Source of the DNA: Psychrobacter sp. I-STPA6b
GTDB taxonomy: Bacteria; Pseudomonadota; Gammaproteobacteria; Pseudomonadales; Moraxellaceae
DNA: 64,000 nt
NCBI RefSeq assembly: GCF_020662265.1
Contig: NZ_VEWM01000010.1
Span: 124,001-188,000 of the forward strand
Direction of reading: 5' to 3'
Of the stretch, positions 1-9,504 are shown one piece after another (within the stretch, counting starts at the first letter, position 1; each line of letters begins with the position of its first letter). The position numbers and the translations under genes were made by a program. The notes under the pieces are model-generated. The model had not been told where the DNA came from. It made no database searches and worked only from the letters and a program-made list of their open reading frames with translations.

Positions 1-432
1 GACACCATGCAGACCACCCGATACCTTATAACTATTGGCATCAAACTTACCGCCTGCATGCAGTACGGTCATAATCACTTCGGCAGCCGATACGCCTTCT
101 TCGGGGTGAATATCAACGGGAATACCGCGTCCGTTATCCATCACACTCACCGATTCATCTTCATGAATAACGATGTCAATCTGGTCACAATGCCCGGCTA
201 ATGCTTCATCAATGGAGTTATCAACCACTTCAAATACCATGTGATGCAAGCCTGTGCCATCATCAGTATCGCCAATATACATACCGGGACGGACACGCAC
301 TGCCTCAAGCCCATGCAAAACACGAATGTCCTTTGAGCCATAATCTTCATTATCTGGTGTTTTTATGGATGCTTGACCAACTGCCAAATTCTGCTCGTCA
401 GTCTGGTTCACAGGGGGTTGTTGTTCGCTCAT
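1..432 (-). CDS. gyrB: DNA gyrase subunit B (N-terminal part, cut by window edge)
   Basis: The gene reads leftward off the window, so only the first 144 codons are present. The translated start ([10 protein letters not shown]...) is followed by the GHKL ATPase signatures of Gyr[36 protein letters not shown] and LHAGGKFD. These bind ATP in the subunit that drives negative supercoiling together with GyrA. The leader before the conserved core is about 30 residues longer than in E. coli GyrB. Its place beyond recF is the usual dnaA-dnaN-recF-gyrB order. A 365-bp spacer separates it from recF, so it probably has its own promoter. Confidence 0.96.
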   Translation of the reverse strand, partial: MSEQQPPVNQTDEQNLAVGQASIKTPDNEDYGSKDIRVLHGLEAVRVRPGMYIGDTDDGTGLHHMVFEVVDNSIDEALAGHCDQIDIVIHEDESVSVMDNGRGIPVDIHPEEGVSAAEVIMTVLHAGGKFDANSYKVSGGLHGV

Positions 433-797
433 GGTATATCCTTGCTGAAGGCGGGAACAGAGGTCTGTTTGAATATTCACCACACTAGATTTACTTACTA
501 GGGGTTAAAATAATATTTTACTTTCATATAAAAACTGGCTAAATTCACCTTAATTTTCCTATGAAGATAAATACTCAAACATACCCTAACTTTCTGGGCT
601 GATTTGTTTTGGGATAGTTTTTATATACCCCCATCACAACCAATCATTTCTTATAAAAATTTTGCCAAAATCTTAGTGTTATTTGAATGACAAATATAAC
701 AGTGTCATGGCGATGAATTATAACATTTTTTCACCTTTGCGTCATCAATAGTAGTCTGGCTAACACACCATTAGCAATATTCTATCTGTTTTTCAAT
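433..797. other. gyrB-recF intergenic region
   Basis: This is 365 bp of A+T-rich DNA between recF and gyrB. It must hold the gyrB leader and probably its promoter. I see no convincing coding frame, RNA gene or strong hairpin. Confidence 0.5.
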
Positions 798-2036
798 TTA
801 ACAGGACTGTCTTTTTTGCACTTGTCCTTGTTTCACATGAAACACTGCAAAATCTTGCCAAAACTGCTTGACTAAATCTAACACTGTTTCATCTAAACTG
901 GTGATAAATAACTGACAAGGTGTTGTTGCAAGTGTACTAAATAAAACAGCCAATGCCTTATCATCAAGTTCGGCAGTGACATCATCTAATAGCACAATGG
1001 GGATTTTTGCCTCAGCTTGCTGTAATACGTTGTGATTTAATAAAGGCAGTTGTGACAAACGCAAGGTGGTGATTAGCAGCTTTTTCTCACCACGAGATAG
1101 TACATTTACCGCTTGCTCTTTGATATGGCTGTGAGAATTTACCGCTTTATTGGATGTTTCATGTGAAACATTTATATCAATATCATTACTATGGCTATTC
1201 GCGCTATTTTCTGGTAAATCTTGTGTTTTTAACTGCTCTCGCTCACTTAACCATGTCACCTGAATATCGGCTCGATGACAGCCCAAGCGGGTATAACCCA
1301 TCTGCACATCTTGAGATAGGCGTTGTGCCAATAGCTCATCTAAGGGTGTATCGACATCATAGCCTGCATAGAAAGACAACTTAATATCTTCCGCATATTG
1401 AGGTAATAATGATTGCAATATGTCATTGAAGTAAGGTTGCCACTGCTCAAATACCTGCTGACGATAATGGGTAATTAGCCCTGCATGATTTGCTAGACCT
1501 TTGTCCCATGCCATCAGCTCTTGTCGTTGCATGGCAGTTAGATGATGAGAGGATTTTAATAACGTATTACGTTGCTTGAGTAAGCGTTGATAAGCAAGCC
1601 ACTGTGAATGAAAGCCTTGTTTCACGTGAAACGCCAACCAGTCAAGCAACTGTCGTCTGCTGGCACTGCCATCTTCTAGCATGTCCATTGATGAGGGGTC
1701 AATAAGTAAGGTCGGCAAGCGTTGGGTAAGGCTACTTTGTGTATAAACGGTCTGCTGGTTTAACCGTAGTGTGGTACTGGCATCAAGCTGTTTTTGGATT
1801 GCCATGCTGTCATCATCAGCAAATTGAGCATGAACAGTAGTGGCTAATTGATGATGACTGATATAGCGTTTGGGCTGATGATGGCGAAAGCTTTTACCCC
1901 GAGATAATAAAAATATCCCTTCTAATAGGGATGTTTTACCACTGCCATTATCACCAATGATTAAATTACATTGCTGGGCAGACAGACTCACCTGCTGTAG
2001 GTTACGCAAGTGGCTAATGGTCAATCGAGTTATCAT
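798..2036 (-). CDS. recF: DNA replication and repair protein RecF
   Basis: RecF is an SMC-like ATPase that helps load RecA at single-strand gaps. The 412-residue product shows the Walker A motif GDNGSGKTS near residue 30, the ABC-type signature LSRGEKK near residue 310 and the Walker B motif PIVLLDDVTAELD near residue 350. I chose ATG at 2036 because AAGG lies five bases upstream and the product then starts like other RecF proteins (MITRLTISHLRN); a GTG seven codons upstream is less likely. A serine/asparagine-rich stretch before the signature motif looks like an insertion. Three parS-like palindromes lie inside the gene and are read as HVKQ or VSHET. The gene follows dnaN by 58 bp. Confidence 0.95.
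   Translation of the reverse strand: MITRLTISHLRNLQQVSLSAQQCNLIIGDNGSGKTSLLEGIFLLSRGKSFRHHQPKRYISHHQLATTVHAQFADDDSMAIQKQLDASTTLRLNQQTVYTQSSLTQRLPTLLIDPSSMDMLEDGSASRRQLLDWLAFHVKQGFHSQWLAYQRLLKQRNTLLKSSHHLTAMQRQELMAWDKGLANHAGLITHYRQQVFEQWQPYFNDILQSLLPQYAEDIKLSFYAGYDVDTPLDELLAQRLSQDVQMGYTRLGCHRADIQVTWLSEREQLKTQDLPENSANSHSNDIDINVSHETSNKAVNSHSHIKEQAVNVLSRGEKKLLITTLRLSQLPLLNHNVLQQAEAKIPIVLLDDVTAELDDKALAVLFSTLATTPCQLFITSLDETVLDLVKQFWQDFAVFHVKQGQVQKRQSC
829..844. promoter_or_regulatory. parS-like ParB-binding site 1
   Basis: TGTTTCACATGAAACA has one mismatch to the conserved ParB site TGTTTCACGTGAAACA. It lies in the 3' end of recF. Confidence 0.85.
1155..1170. promoter_or_regulatory. parS-like ParB-binding site 2
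   Basis: TGTTTCATGTGAAACA has one mismatch to the parS consensus. It lies inside recF, in the low-complexity insertion. Confidence 0.85.
1618..1633. promoter_or_regulatory. parS-like ParB-binding site 3
   Basis: TGTTTCACGTGAAACG carries the perfect 14-bp parS core and differs only in the last outer base. It lies inside recF. Confidence 0.88.
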
Positions 2037-2094
2037 GTCTGCCTTATTTAGACTCACAACAAGTTATAAAAATTTAACTACCCTATTAATAATA

Positions 2095-3270
2095 TTAAAT
2101 TCTCATTGGCATAATCACGTATTGATGCTGGCTATCATTTAACTGATTGACCAATACAGAAGCATTAGACTGGCTCATGTGTAGCTGAACATCTCCTTGT
2201 AACACATCAAGCACATCTTGAAGATAGGCAGCATTAAAGGATAATTCAATTGGCTCACCTTGGTACTTAACTTGCAACACCTCAACAGCCTCATCCTGCT
2301 CAGCATTATTAGCTTTAACTTCTACGTTACCATCTTGAGCAAAATTAAAAATCACACCTCGTGACTTCTCATTACTTAAAATTGCCACACGACGTAATAC
2401 TTCAATCATCTTCTCACGATTTAATAATGCAAGCTTATCATTGGCTGTTGGCATAACTCGACGATAGTCTGGAAATTTTCCATCAATAAGACGTGCTGTA
2501 AATGTAACCACCACTGAATCATCTATCTGCCCTGTACTATCAACATTACCAAAAGGCAAACTGACTTGTAAAAACTCACGTCCAAAACTTAGCGTTAAGC
2601 GATTATCAGCATCATTTAACAACTTACCCAACTCCCCCATCAAACGCTCAAGCTCAATCACTGCTTTACGTGGCAAAATAGCTTGTAACTCAAGGTTATC
2701 ATCTACTTCAATAGCACTACGTGACAGAGCCAAACGGTGACCATCCGTTGCCACTGTTGTCAATTGACGCTCCGTTACCTCAAAAAGCATACCTGTTAAA
2801 TAATAACGCACATCTTGAATTGCCATCGCAAATTGTGAGGACGCTATTAAGTCCGACAAGGTCGCTCGATTTAGCGTCAATGGCGTGATGTTCTCTGGGT
2901 TGCCCAAAATAGGAAAATCTTCTGCAGGTAATGTTCCTAGTACAAAGCGACTTTTACCACTGGTAATCACACAACGTTCATCTGCCTGCGATGCAATCTG
3001 AATCATGGTGTTTTGTGGTAACAGCTTGCAAATATCTTTAAGCTTCATCGCTGGTAATGTCGTCATACCAACCTCACCACAAGCACCTTCTGGTAGCTGG
3101 ATGGTCGCCATCAACTCCACCTCAAGGTCAGAGGCTGTCAGTGTCAAGGTTGTTTGTGTTAGCTCTAACTTAATATTACCAAGCACCACCATGTTATGAC
3201 GCTTATCTGCCGCTTTGGCAATCAAATTAATAGCTTTTAATAATAGTTCTCGATTAATAGACAGTTGCAT
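2095..3270 (-). CDS. dnaN: DNA polymerase III beta subunit (sliding clamp)
   Basis: This is the ring-shaped processivity clamp of the replicase. The 391-residue product has the three-domain DnaN pattern. The conserved stretches include TSGKSRFVLGTLPAEDFP near residue 110, ATDGHRLALS near 175, and the C-terminal clamp-pocket end YVIMPMRI. I prefer ATG at 3270 (MQLSINRELLLKAI) because it matches the family N-terminus; a GTG four codons upstream is possible, and neither has a strong ribosome site. The 300-bp gap to dnaA is longer than usual for dnaA-dnaN and probably holds a separate promoter, though I cannot place it. Confidence 0.96.
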   Translation of the reverse strand: MQLSINRELLLKAINLIAKAADKRHNMVVLGNIKLELTQTTLTLTASDLEVELMATIQLPEGACGEVGMTTLPAMKLKDICKLLPQNTMIQIASQADERCVITSGKSRFVLGTLPAEDFPILGNPENITPLTLNRATLSDLIASSQFAMAIQDVRYYLTGMLFEVTERQLTTVATDGHRLALSRSAIEVDDNLELQAILPRKAVIELERLMGELGKLLNDADNRLTLSFGREFLQVSLPFGNVDSTGQIDDSVVVTFTARLIDGKFPDYRRVMPTANDKLALLNREKMIEVLRRVAILSNEKSRGVIFNFAQDGNVEVKANNAEQDEAVEVLQVKYQGEPIELSFNAAYLQDVLDVLQGDVQLHMSQSNASVLVNQLNDSQHQYVIMPMRI

Positions 3271-3570
3271 AAGTAAGGTCACTCAGATAAGGATTAATAA
3301 ACAGAATCGTCAAATTATGGGGCTTATTATCATTCATTCTATACTGCTAGCTTGTTCCTATAATTCAATTAATACGACGCTCAATATTAAAATAAAAACA
3401 AACCATGACTAGTACACTAAACATCAACAATTGTACATCATACAAAATGATAAGCACACAAACTTATATGGATGTCTGTGCCATTTGCTAGTATAACAAA
3501 TGATATCGCATAAACATAAACCGTTATGACTACTTAAGCCCAGCTAGGTTCAATTAAGATAAACCATCGA

Positions 3571-4983
3571 TTAACCAGCCTGTAAGGTCATAGATAACGC
3601 TTTATATTCTTTATCCAATATTGGGTCTTCTTGACGTAACTGTGCCACTTTATCACATGCATGCATCACCGTCGTATGATCACGTCCCCCAAAAGACTGC
3701 CCAATATCAGGATAGCTATCTCCTGTTAACTCACGTGCCAAAGCCATCGCAATCTGACGCGGACGAGCAATACTACGTGTCCGTTTTTTACCCATCAAGT
3801 CTTTGACTGACACATCATAATACTCTGCCACTACTTTACGAATATTATCCATACTAACTGACTGTACCCGCATTGCTACGATATCTTTAAGTGCATATTG
3901 CACCATATCCAAATCTATCGGTTGCCCAGTTAAATTAGCATTTGCCAGCACCTGATTCAATGCCCCCTCAAGACGGCGTACATTGGACACCACATTTTGA
4001 GCAATAAATAACGCACACTCTTTAGGAAGCTCAATACCAGATAATTTTGCCTTTTTTTGCAAAATTTGCATCCGAGTTTCCATTTCTGGTGGCTCAACAG
4101 CAACCGCAAGTCCCCAAGAAAAACGTGAACGAAAACGCTCATCAAATTCTGTCATTTGTGAAGGATGTCTATCTGATGCCAAAATGATTTGTTTATCATC
4201 CATCATAAAATCAGCAAATAAAGATAAAAACTCACTACTACTTTTTGTTTTTCCTGCCAGTACATGAACATCATCAATTATTAATAAATCAACCCGTTTA
4301 ATTTTCTTTTTAAACTCTTCTATTTTTTGATTACGTAAAGCATATACCAGCTGATTAATAAATTTTTCTGAGGAAAAATAATAAAAAGACTTTCCTATTT
4401 TTAAATAACGATGTGCTACTGAATGCATTAAATGTGTTTTTCCCAACCCAGAAGCACCATAAATAAATAATGGATTATGTCGATTTTGTGATTGTTTTTT
4501 ACCCAGCTCAAAGCAAGCTTTGTATGCCAAAATATTAGACTTACCACTGACAAAAGTCTCAAAGGTAAATAAAGGATTAATATAGCTTAATGATTTATCA
4601 ATATTGGAGTCTACTTGCTTTGAATGTGTTGCAGACTGCTTACTCATACCATCATCTATCACAGAGCGAATTTCTAAAGAAGTTTGCTGGCTTTGATATA
4701 TAGCAGTTGGTTCAGATAATCCAGTTGCTAACGAAGAGTTGTTTTCACGAAGTACCACTGAGCTAATGACATCATCACTGTGCTTGCGAACCAGCGCTTC
4801 AATATCATTTAGATAATGTTTTGACACATGGGTAACAAAATATTGATTCGGGGCAAGTACAACTAACTGCTCTCCATACTGTTGTACTGATAGTGGTCGT
4901 AACCACATTGTAAACACACTATCCTTGACTTGATATTTCAGCTCTTCTAAACATCTATCCCAAAGTATATCCACATCTATCAT
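3571..4983 (-). CDS. dnaA: Chromosomal replication initiator protein DnaA
   Basis: DnaA binds the DnaA boxes in the neighbouring origin and melts it. The 470-residue protein has an N-terminal helicase-loading domain (ILWDRCLEELKYQV), a variable linker to about residue 135, and an AAA+ core with Walker A GASGLGKTHL and Walker B LLIIDDVHVL. The C-terminal DNA-binding helix-turn-helix carries the diagnostic GGRDHTTVMHACDKV. GAGGT about ten bases before the ATG supports this start. The gene points away from the origin. The roughly 300-bp leader is long and A+T-rich. Confidence 0.98.
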   Translation of the reverse strand: MIDVDILWDRCLEELKYQVKDSVFTMWLRPLSVQQYGEQLVVLAPNQYFVTHVSKHYLNDIEALVRKHSDDVISSVVLRENNSSLATGLSEPTAIYQSQQTSLEIRSVIDDGMSKQSATHSKQVDSNIDKSLSYINPLFTFETFVSGKSNILAYKACFELGKKQSQNRHNPLFIYGASGLGKTHLMHSVAHRYLKIGKSFYYFSSEKFINQLVYALRNQKIEEFKKKIKRVDLLIIDDVHVLAGKTKSSSEFLSLFADFMMDDKQIILASDRHPSQMTEFDERFRSRFSWGLAVAVEPPEMETRMQILQKKAKLSGIELPKECALFIAQNVVSNVRRLEGALNQVLANANLTGQPIDLDMVQYALKDIVAMRVQSVSMDNIRKVVAEYYDVSVKDLMGKKRTRSIARPRQIAMALARELTGDSYPDIGQSFGGRDHTTVMHACDKVAQLRQEDPILDKEYKALSMTLQAG

Positions 4984-5259
4984 TATATTAATACCTCACT
5001 TAAACCCATAACAACTTCATAACAAATACAGCTCAACAGCACATTTATATGTATAAACAACCTATATAATTAGTCTTTTTTTACATCACTATAATAAGAC
5101 TACCTACATATAAAAACATCATGACATAAAAAGCATCCAAAGATATAAATCCATAACAACTAGGACAAAGACTATACTTCATCTACTATCATATATCTTA
5201 TAGAACATAAGTGAATATATCACCAAAACCACATTACTAAACAGACATCACTGTAACAC

Positions 5260-5640
5260 AATTAGCCTGTGGATAAAACTCATATTTTCTGTGGATAATT
5301 TTGTGGAAAACTATGTTAATAACTCATAACCACAAGTTATACAGAGTTTACCAACAATATTTACACAGGTTTATCAACATTATAACTATATGATATTAAT
5401 TTATTTTTTATACTTATACACAATAAAGACACCTACCAATAATAACAATATATCTTTAATAATTATTACTATAGGGAAATCGCATGTCTGTGGATAACTC
5501 TGAAATTTTCTATAATCAAATGTACACACAGTGAGACTTCCTTGGTTAAAAAATTTTGTCATAGACTTATATTAAGCAATTTTATATTAATTAAAAATTA
5601 CATATATATTTAATATACTTAAATAAATAAAGACTATAAA
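5260..5640. other. oriC: Chromosomal replication origin (oriC)
   Basis: The roughly 1-kb dnaA-rpmH gap holds three perfect DnaA boxes in the TGTGGATAA orientation (5268-5276, 5290-5298, 5489-5497). One-mismatch boxes lie at 5371-5379 (TTATCAACA) and 5414-5422 (TTATACACA), with weaker ones at 5302-5310 and 5338-5346. An almost pure A+T stretch at about 5560-5640 is the likely unwinding element. Transcription diverges on either side (dnaA leftward, rpmH rightward). This is the standard gammaproteobacterial origin position. The exact boundaries are inferred. Confidence 0.88.
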
Positions 5641-5907
5641 TCTAGAGGGGTTTCTTATTTCACCTCAATAGTACATCTCAGATATTAATCACTAAACAGC
5701 GAGACAAAGTTAGAATATCCAAAAAATCAACTAACTTCTGATAACCATAGTAAGAGTCTTATAAACATGGAAGTTAGATTATTAGATGCATGTCTAGCCA
5801 GTTTATTATTAAGTAATACTTAACAATAAATAACAGCAGTATTGCATGCAAAATGTGATGCAAGTCACATAAGCTAGGATGCTTATTAAAGTTTATGCTT
5901 AGTAATA

Positions 5908-5936
5908 TTGACAGTATCCGCAAAAACAGGCATAAT
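5908..5936 (+). promoter_or_regulatory. rpmH promoter (sigma-70 type)
   Basis: A perfect -35 TTGACA (5908-5913) and a -10 CATAAT (5931-5936) are separated by 17 bp, about 65 bp before the rpmH start. Confidence 0.75.
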
Positions 5937-5998
5937 ATGCCGTTATTGCGAATTTTATTTTAATGAAGTTTAAATTTATTTAGTTAAGTTATAGGTGA

Positions 5999-6136
<138 letters not shown>

Positions 6137-6158
6137 ACTAGATTTTAGTTTTATCGCA

Positions 6159-6186
6159 AAAGCACCTATTTAAGGTGCTTTTTTTA
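6159..6186 (+). terminator. Terminator or attenuator between rpmH and rnpA
   Basis: The inverted repeat AAAGCACCT / AGGTGCTTT with a short loop is followed by a run of T. It probably lets far more L34 mRNA than RnpA mRNA be made. Confidence 0.8.
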
Positions 6187-6228
6187 TGGCAATCATTTTT
6201 ATAGCCAACTCATATAAGTGATAAGTTT

Positions 6229-6600
6229 ATGAATCATTACCCTTATCCAAAATCATATCGTCTATTGACACCAACACAATATAAAAGAGTCTTTGATTAT
6301 AGTAGTTATAAAGTACATCAAACACATATCATGGCATTTGTTGTTCAATCTGATAATGCAGAGCCAAGATTGGGAATGGCTATTACTAAAAAGAAACTTG
6401 CAACTGCAGTATCAAGAAACTTAGTTAAAAGATTAATTAAAGAGCAGTTTCGTTTTTATGCACCAAAATTGAAACATGTTGATATGGTTTTTATTTTAAA
6501 GAAATCCACAAAGCATTTAAGTAATGCAGATATTTCTAAAGAAATTAATGCTATTTTAAAAAAAATATCTGAGAGACAAAATATATCTGATAAAAATTAG
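6229..6600 (+). CDS. rnpA: Ribonuclease P protein component
   Basis: This is the basic protein subunit of RNase P, which with the RNA subunit trims the 5' ends of tRNA precursors. The 123-residue protein shows the family RNR motif in VSRNLVKRLIKEQFR near residue 65 and the expected Phe/Tyr-rich N-terminal part. It lies 92 bp after rpmH, as in most bacteria. The C-terminal tail is lysine-rich. Confidence 0.95.
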   Translation: MNHYPYPKSYRLLTPTQYKRVFDYSSYKVHQTHIMAFVVQSDNAEPRLGMAITKKKLATAVSRNLVKRLIKEQFRFYAPKLKHVDMVFILKKSTKHLSNADISKEINAILKKISERQNISDKN

Positions 6601-6756
6601 GATAATAAAAATAAGATATCATTTGCTAAAAATAATACTGTTATATTGTTAGTTTGATTTGCAGTATTACGTAATGCACTGTTACTCATCTTTACAATAG
6701 TTTGAGCTGTTAAAGTATTTGATAATTGTGAAAGGTATTTAGTTGGATTGATAAAC

Positions 6757-7131
6757 ATGAAATATCATGACTATCAGTTGATATATCAATGGATAAGCAA
6801 AATAGCACTGCGATTATTTCTAAAAGTGATTAGATTGTATCAACGTTGGTTAAGTCCATTATTGCCTGCACGCTGTCGTTATTATCCAACCTGTTCTCAT
6901 TATGGTCAGTTGGCACTACAATGGCATGGTGCTTGGCGGGGTGGTTTGCTCATATGTACTCGTATCGCACGTTGCCATCCTTGGGGTGGTCATGGTGTGG
7001 ATTTTGTACCTTTGCCTCTTTATCAGTATCAATATGTTTATATAGCAAGAGAGACACAAATAAAAGGTGTGTTTATTGATAGCAATAGCTATGTGACAAG
7101 ATTAAATCATATGCTAAAAAGTGGTATTTAG
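6757..7131 (+). CDS. yidD: Membrane protein insertion efficiency factor YidD
   Basis: YidD is a small membrane-associated protein that helps YidC insert inner-membrane proteins. The diagnostic pattern is present: an amphipathic start, then [20 protein letters not shown] and [15 protein letters not shown]. With ATG at 6757 the product has 124 residues; an in-frame TTG three codons upstream is unlikely. The family is usually 70-90 residues, so the last 35 residues are an unusual polar extension. It lies between rnpA and yidC as expected. Confidence 0.92.
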   Translation: MKYHDYQLIYQWISKIALRLFLKVIRLYQRWLSPLLPARCRYYPTCSHYGQLALQWHGAWRGGLLICTRIARCHPWGGHGVDFVPLPLYQYQYVYIARETQIKGVFIDSNSYVTRLNHMLKSGI

Positions 7132-7601
7132 TCACCATCACCGTGTAGATAGCGCTTTATCTATGCTTCTGGCTTGCTAATATGATGGTCTCCATGAGTG
7201 CTTCGGATGTCTTGGTATCATTTACTGCTGATATTTAGTAAAATAGCCTTCATTTTATTTCTAAACTCAATCCAATGCTTGCTTGATAGTAAGCCTGTTT
7301 GCCTATGTCTAGCAGGTTTTGATGGTGATAATGGTATCGTCAAAGAGCGATTAAACGACTATGGCGTTGCTCTTATTTACATATAACCATACTATCTATA
7401 CTTGGCTGTTTTGTATCTGTTTTAGTCTTTTTCGACTATAGTTAAAAACTGCAATGATGGTAAGCGCTTCAAGTTTGATCAGTAAGATGAGTTGTTTTTG
7501 TAAGTGTAGGTAAGTTGAAATGACTTACTCTAGGATTGAACCTCTTTATATTGCCTAATTATCTTACTTTAGGTATTTGTTTTTTAACTTAGGACTGTCT
7601 T
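7132..7601. other. yidD-yidC intergenic region
   Basis: This is 470 bp without a believable gene. A 62-codon open frame at 7198 has no ribosome site and overlaps a dispersed repeat, so I do not call it. The repeat (7338-7442) explains part of the space. Confidence 0.55.
7338..7442 (-). repeat. Dispersed ~105-bp repeat, copy 1
   Basis: Read on the minus strand this resembles the copies at 24426, 42593 and 53083. The shared words are AACTATAGTC, ACAGATACAA and GATAGTA, followed by a GAGC...GCTC pair and TTTGAC. It is more diverged than the 42.6- and 53-kb copies. Confidence 0.6.
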
Positions 7602-9296
7602 ATGCAAAAGATACTTCGGTTGCTGATTATCATTGCGATGCTGATTACAGCATACTTATTGATATTGGCATGGCAGAAGGACTACCCACCGGGAGCAGAT
7701 AGTACGTCTGTTGTTGATGCGCCTTCAGCGCAAGTTTCTACTAGTACAGATATTCCCAGTGCTAGTGTTGCTGATGGTGATGTTCCAACAACATCGACAG
7801 CATCTACTGTACCTGCTGGTAATCAAGCACCAGCATCTGCAACAGGACTGATATCAGTCACTACAGATTATTATGATATTAAAATTAATCCAGTAGGTGG
7901 TGATATTGTCTATGCGGCGTTGCGCCCTTATAGTGCGACACTTGGCAGTAAAGAACGCTTTGTATTGTTTGAGAATACAGCACAACGTGTGTATGTAGCG
8001 CAATCAGGGCTGATTGGTCAAGATGGTGTTGATACAAACTCTGAGCGGGCTAAGTATCAATATCAAAGCAATCAGTATGTGATGCAGCCAAACCAAGAGA
8101 CACTAACAGTTCCTCTAACACTGACTAAAGATGGTGTGACCATTACTAAATCGTTTACCTTTACAAAGGGTAAATATCCGATTGATGTCAGTTATACCAT
8201 TGATAATGAGACAGGTAAAACGTGGCAAGGTCAGTTATATACTCAAATAAAACGTGATGGTAGTAAAGATCCTGGCATGGCAGATAAGGGAGCGCTGAGT
8301 ATGGCGACTTATCTGGGCGGTGCTTGGGGAACACCAGATGATGACTATAATAAGCTCAAGTTTAAGGATTTTAATGATGGTGAGCTAAAGTCAGTTAGTA
8401 GTGATGCTGGTTGGGTAGGTGTGGTTCAGCACTACTTTGTATCTGCATGGACACCTAAAAACTTTACTGGTCATTTCTTCTCTAATGAAGTATCTGGTAA
8501 CTATTTTATTGGTATGAAAAGTCAGCCAATATCGATTGCACCAAAGTCACAAGAAACCATTAGTGCAGTACTTTATGCGGGTCCTAAGATTCAGGCTGAT
8601 TTGAAAGGTGTGGCTGAGGGGCTTAATAAGACAGTGGATTATGGTTACTTATGGCCTATCTCTAAAGTGCTGTTTGCTTTATTAGAGGGTATTCATAAGG
8701 TCATTGGTAACTGGGGTTGGTCTATTATTGTACTGACTATTTTGGTTAAAATTGCGCTGATGTGGTTCTCTAATAAGAGTTACTACTCTATGGCAAAAAT
8801 GCGTGCCTTAGCCCCTCGTTTGCAGGCATTGAAAGATGAATACGGTGATGACCGTATGAGAATGTCACAAGAGATGATGGCTCTTTATAAAGAGGAAAAG
8901 GTTAACCCAATGGCGGGTTGCTTGCCTATTTTACTTCAGATGCCAATTTTCTTAGCATTATATTGGGTCTTGGTTGAGAGTGTAGAGCTGCGTCATGCGC
9001 CTTGGATTTTATGGATTCATGATTTATCGGCAATGGACCCTTACTTTATCTTGCCTATTTTTATGGGTGTGACTATGTTTGCTCAACAGATGCTGAATCC
9101 ACAGCCAACTGACCCAATGCAAGCAAAAGTAATGAAGTTTTTACCCATTATTTTTACGATATTTATGTTGTTCTTCCCTGCCGGTCTTGTTTTATACTGG
9201 ATAGTAAATAACCTGTTTACCATCATGCAACAGTATATTGTTAATAAAAAAGTGGAGAAAGAGCAGAAGCAGAAAGAAGTCAAAATACTTAGTTAA
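7602..9296 (+). CDS. yidC: Membrane protein insertase YidC
   Basis: YidC inserts and folds inner-membrane proteins, alone or with SecYEG. The 564-residue protein has an N-terminal membrane anchor (residues 5-24), a Ser/Thr/Ala-rich linker and a large periplasmic beta domain (about 85-330). The conserved insertase core follows, with NWGWSIIVLTILVKIALMW, MAGCLPILLQMPIFLALYW and LYWIVNNLFTIMQQYIVN. AGGA eight bases upstream supports the ATG. A strong terminator follows 20 bp after the stop. Confidence 0.97.
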   Translation: MQKILRLLIIIAMLITAYLLILAWQKDYPPGADSTSVVDAPSAQVSTSTDIPSASVADGDVPTTSTASTVPAGNQAPASATGLISVTTDYYDIKINPVGGDIVYAALRPYSATLGSKERFVLFENTAQRVYVAQSGLIGQDGVDTNSERAKYQYQSNQYVMQPNQETLTVPLTLTKDGVTITKSFTFTKGKYPIDVSYTIDNETGKTWQGQLYTQIKRDGSKDPGMADKGALSMATYLGGAWGTPDDDYNKLKFKDFNDGELKSVSSDAGWVGVVQHYFVSAWTPKNFTGHFFSNEVSGNYFIGMKSQPISIAPKSQETISAVLYAGPKIQADLKGVAEGLNKTVDYGYLWPISKVLFALLEGIHKVIGNWGWSIIVLTILVKIALMWFSNKSYYSMAKMRALAPRLQALKDEYGDDRMRMSQEMMALYKEEKVNPMAGCLPILLQMPIFLALYWVLVESVELRHAPWILWIHDLSAMDPYFILPIFMGVTMFAQQMLNPQPTDPMQAKVMKFLPIIFTIFMLFFPAGLVLYWIVNNLFTIMQQYIVNKKVEKEQKQKEVKILS

Positions 9297-9317
9297 TCAC
9301 AGACTTTTTAACGCTAC

Positions 9318-9352
9318 AAAAAACACCGCCATTATCATGGCGGTGTTTTTTA
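9318..9352 (+). terminator. Terminator after yidC
   Basis: Stem AAACACCGCC / GGCGGTGTTT with an 8-base loop and a T-run follows the yidC stop. Confidence 0.85.
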
Positions 9353-9504
9353 TGGTTTTTAGTTTGATGTTCCTTGCTATACTAGCTTGTTATACTATGA
9401 GTATTATGGTCAAATTTGTGTGAAGTGGTTAAGCTATTCTTCTTTATTGCTATATTTGACTGATATTTCATAGCTTTTTTTACTGGTAAAAGTTGCCTTT
9501 ATTT

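Noticed and set aside
7198..7386. 62-codon plus-strand frame between yidD and yidC
   Set aside because: There is no ribosome site, it overlaps the dispersed repeat, and it has no recognisable pattern.
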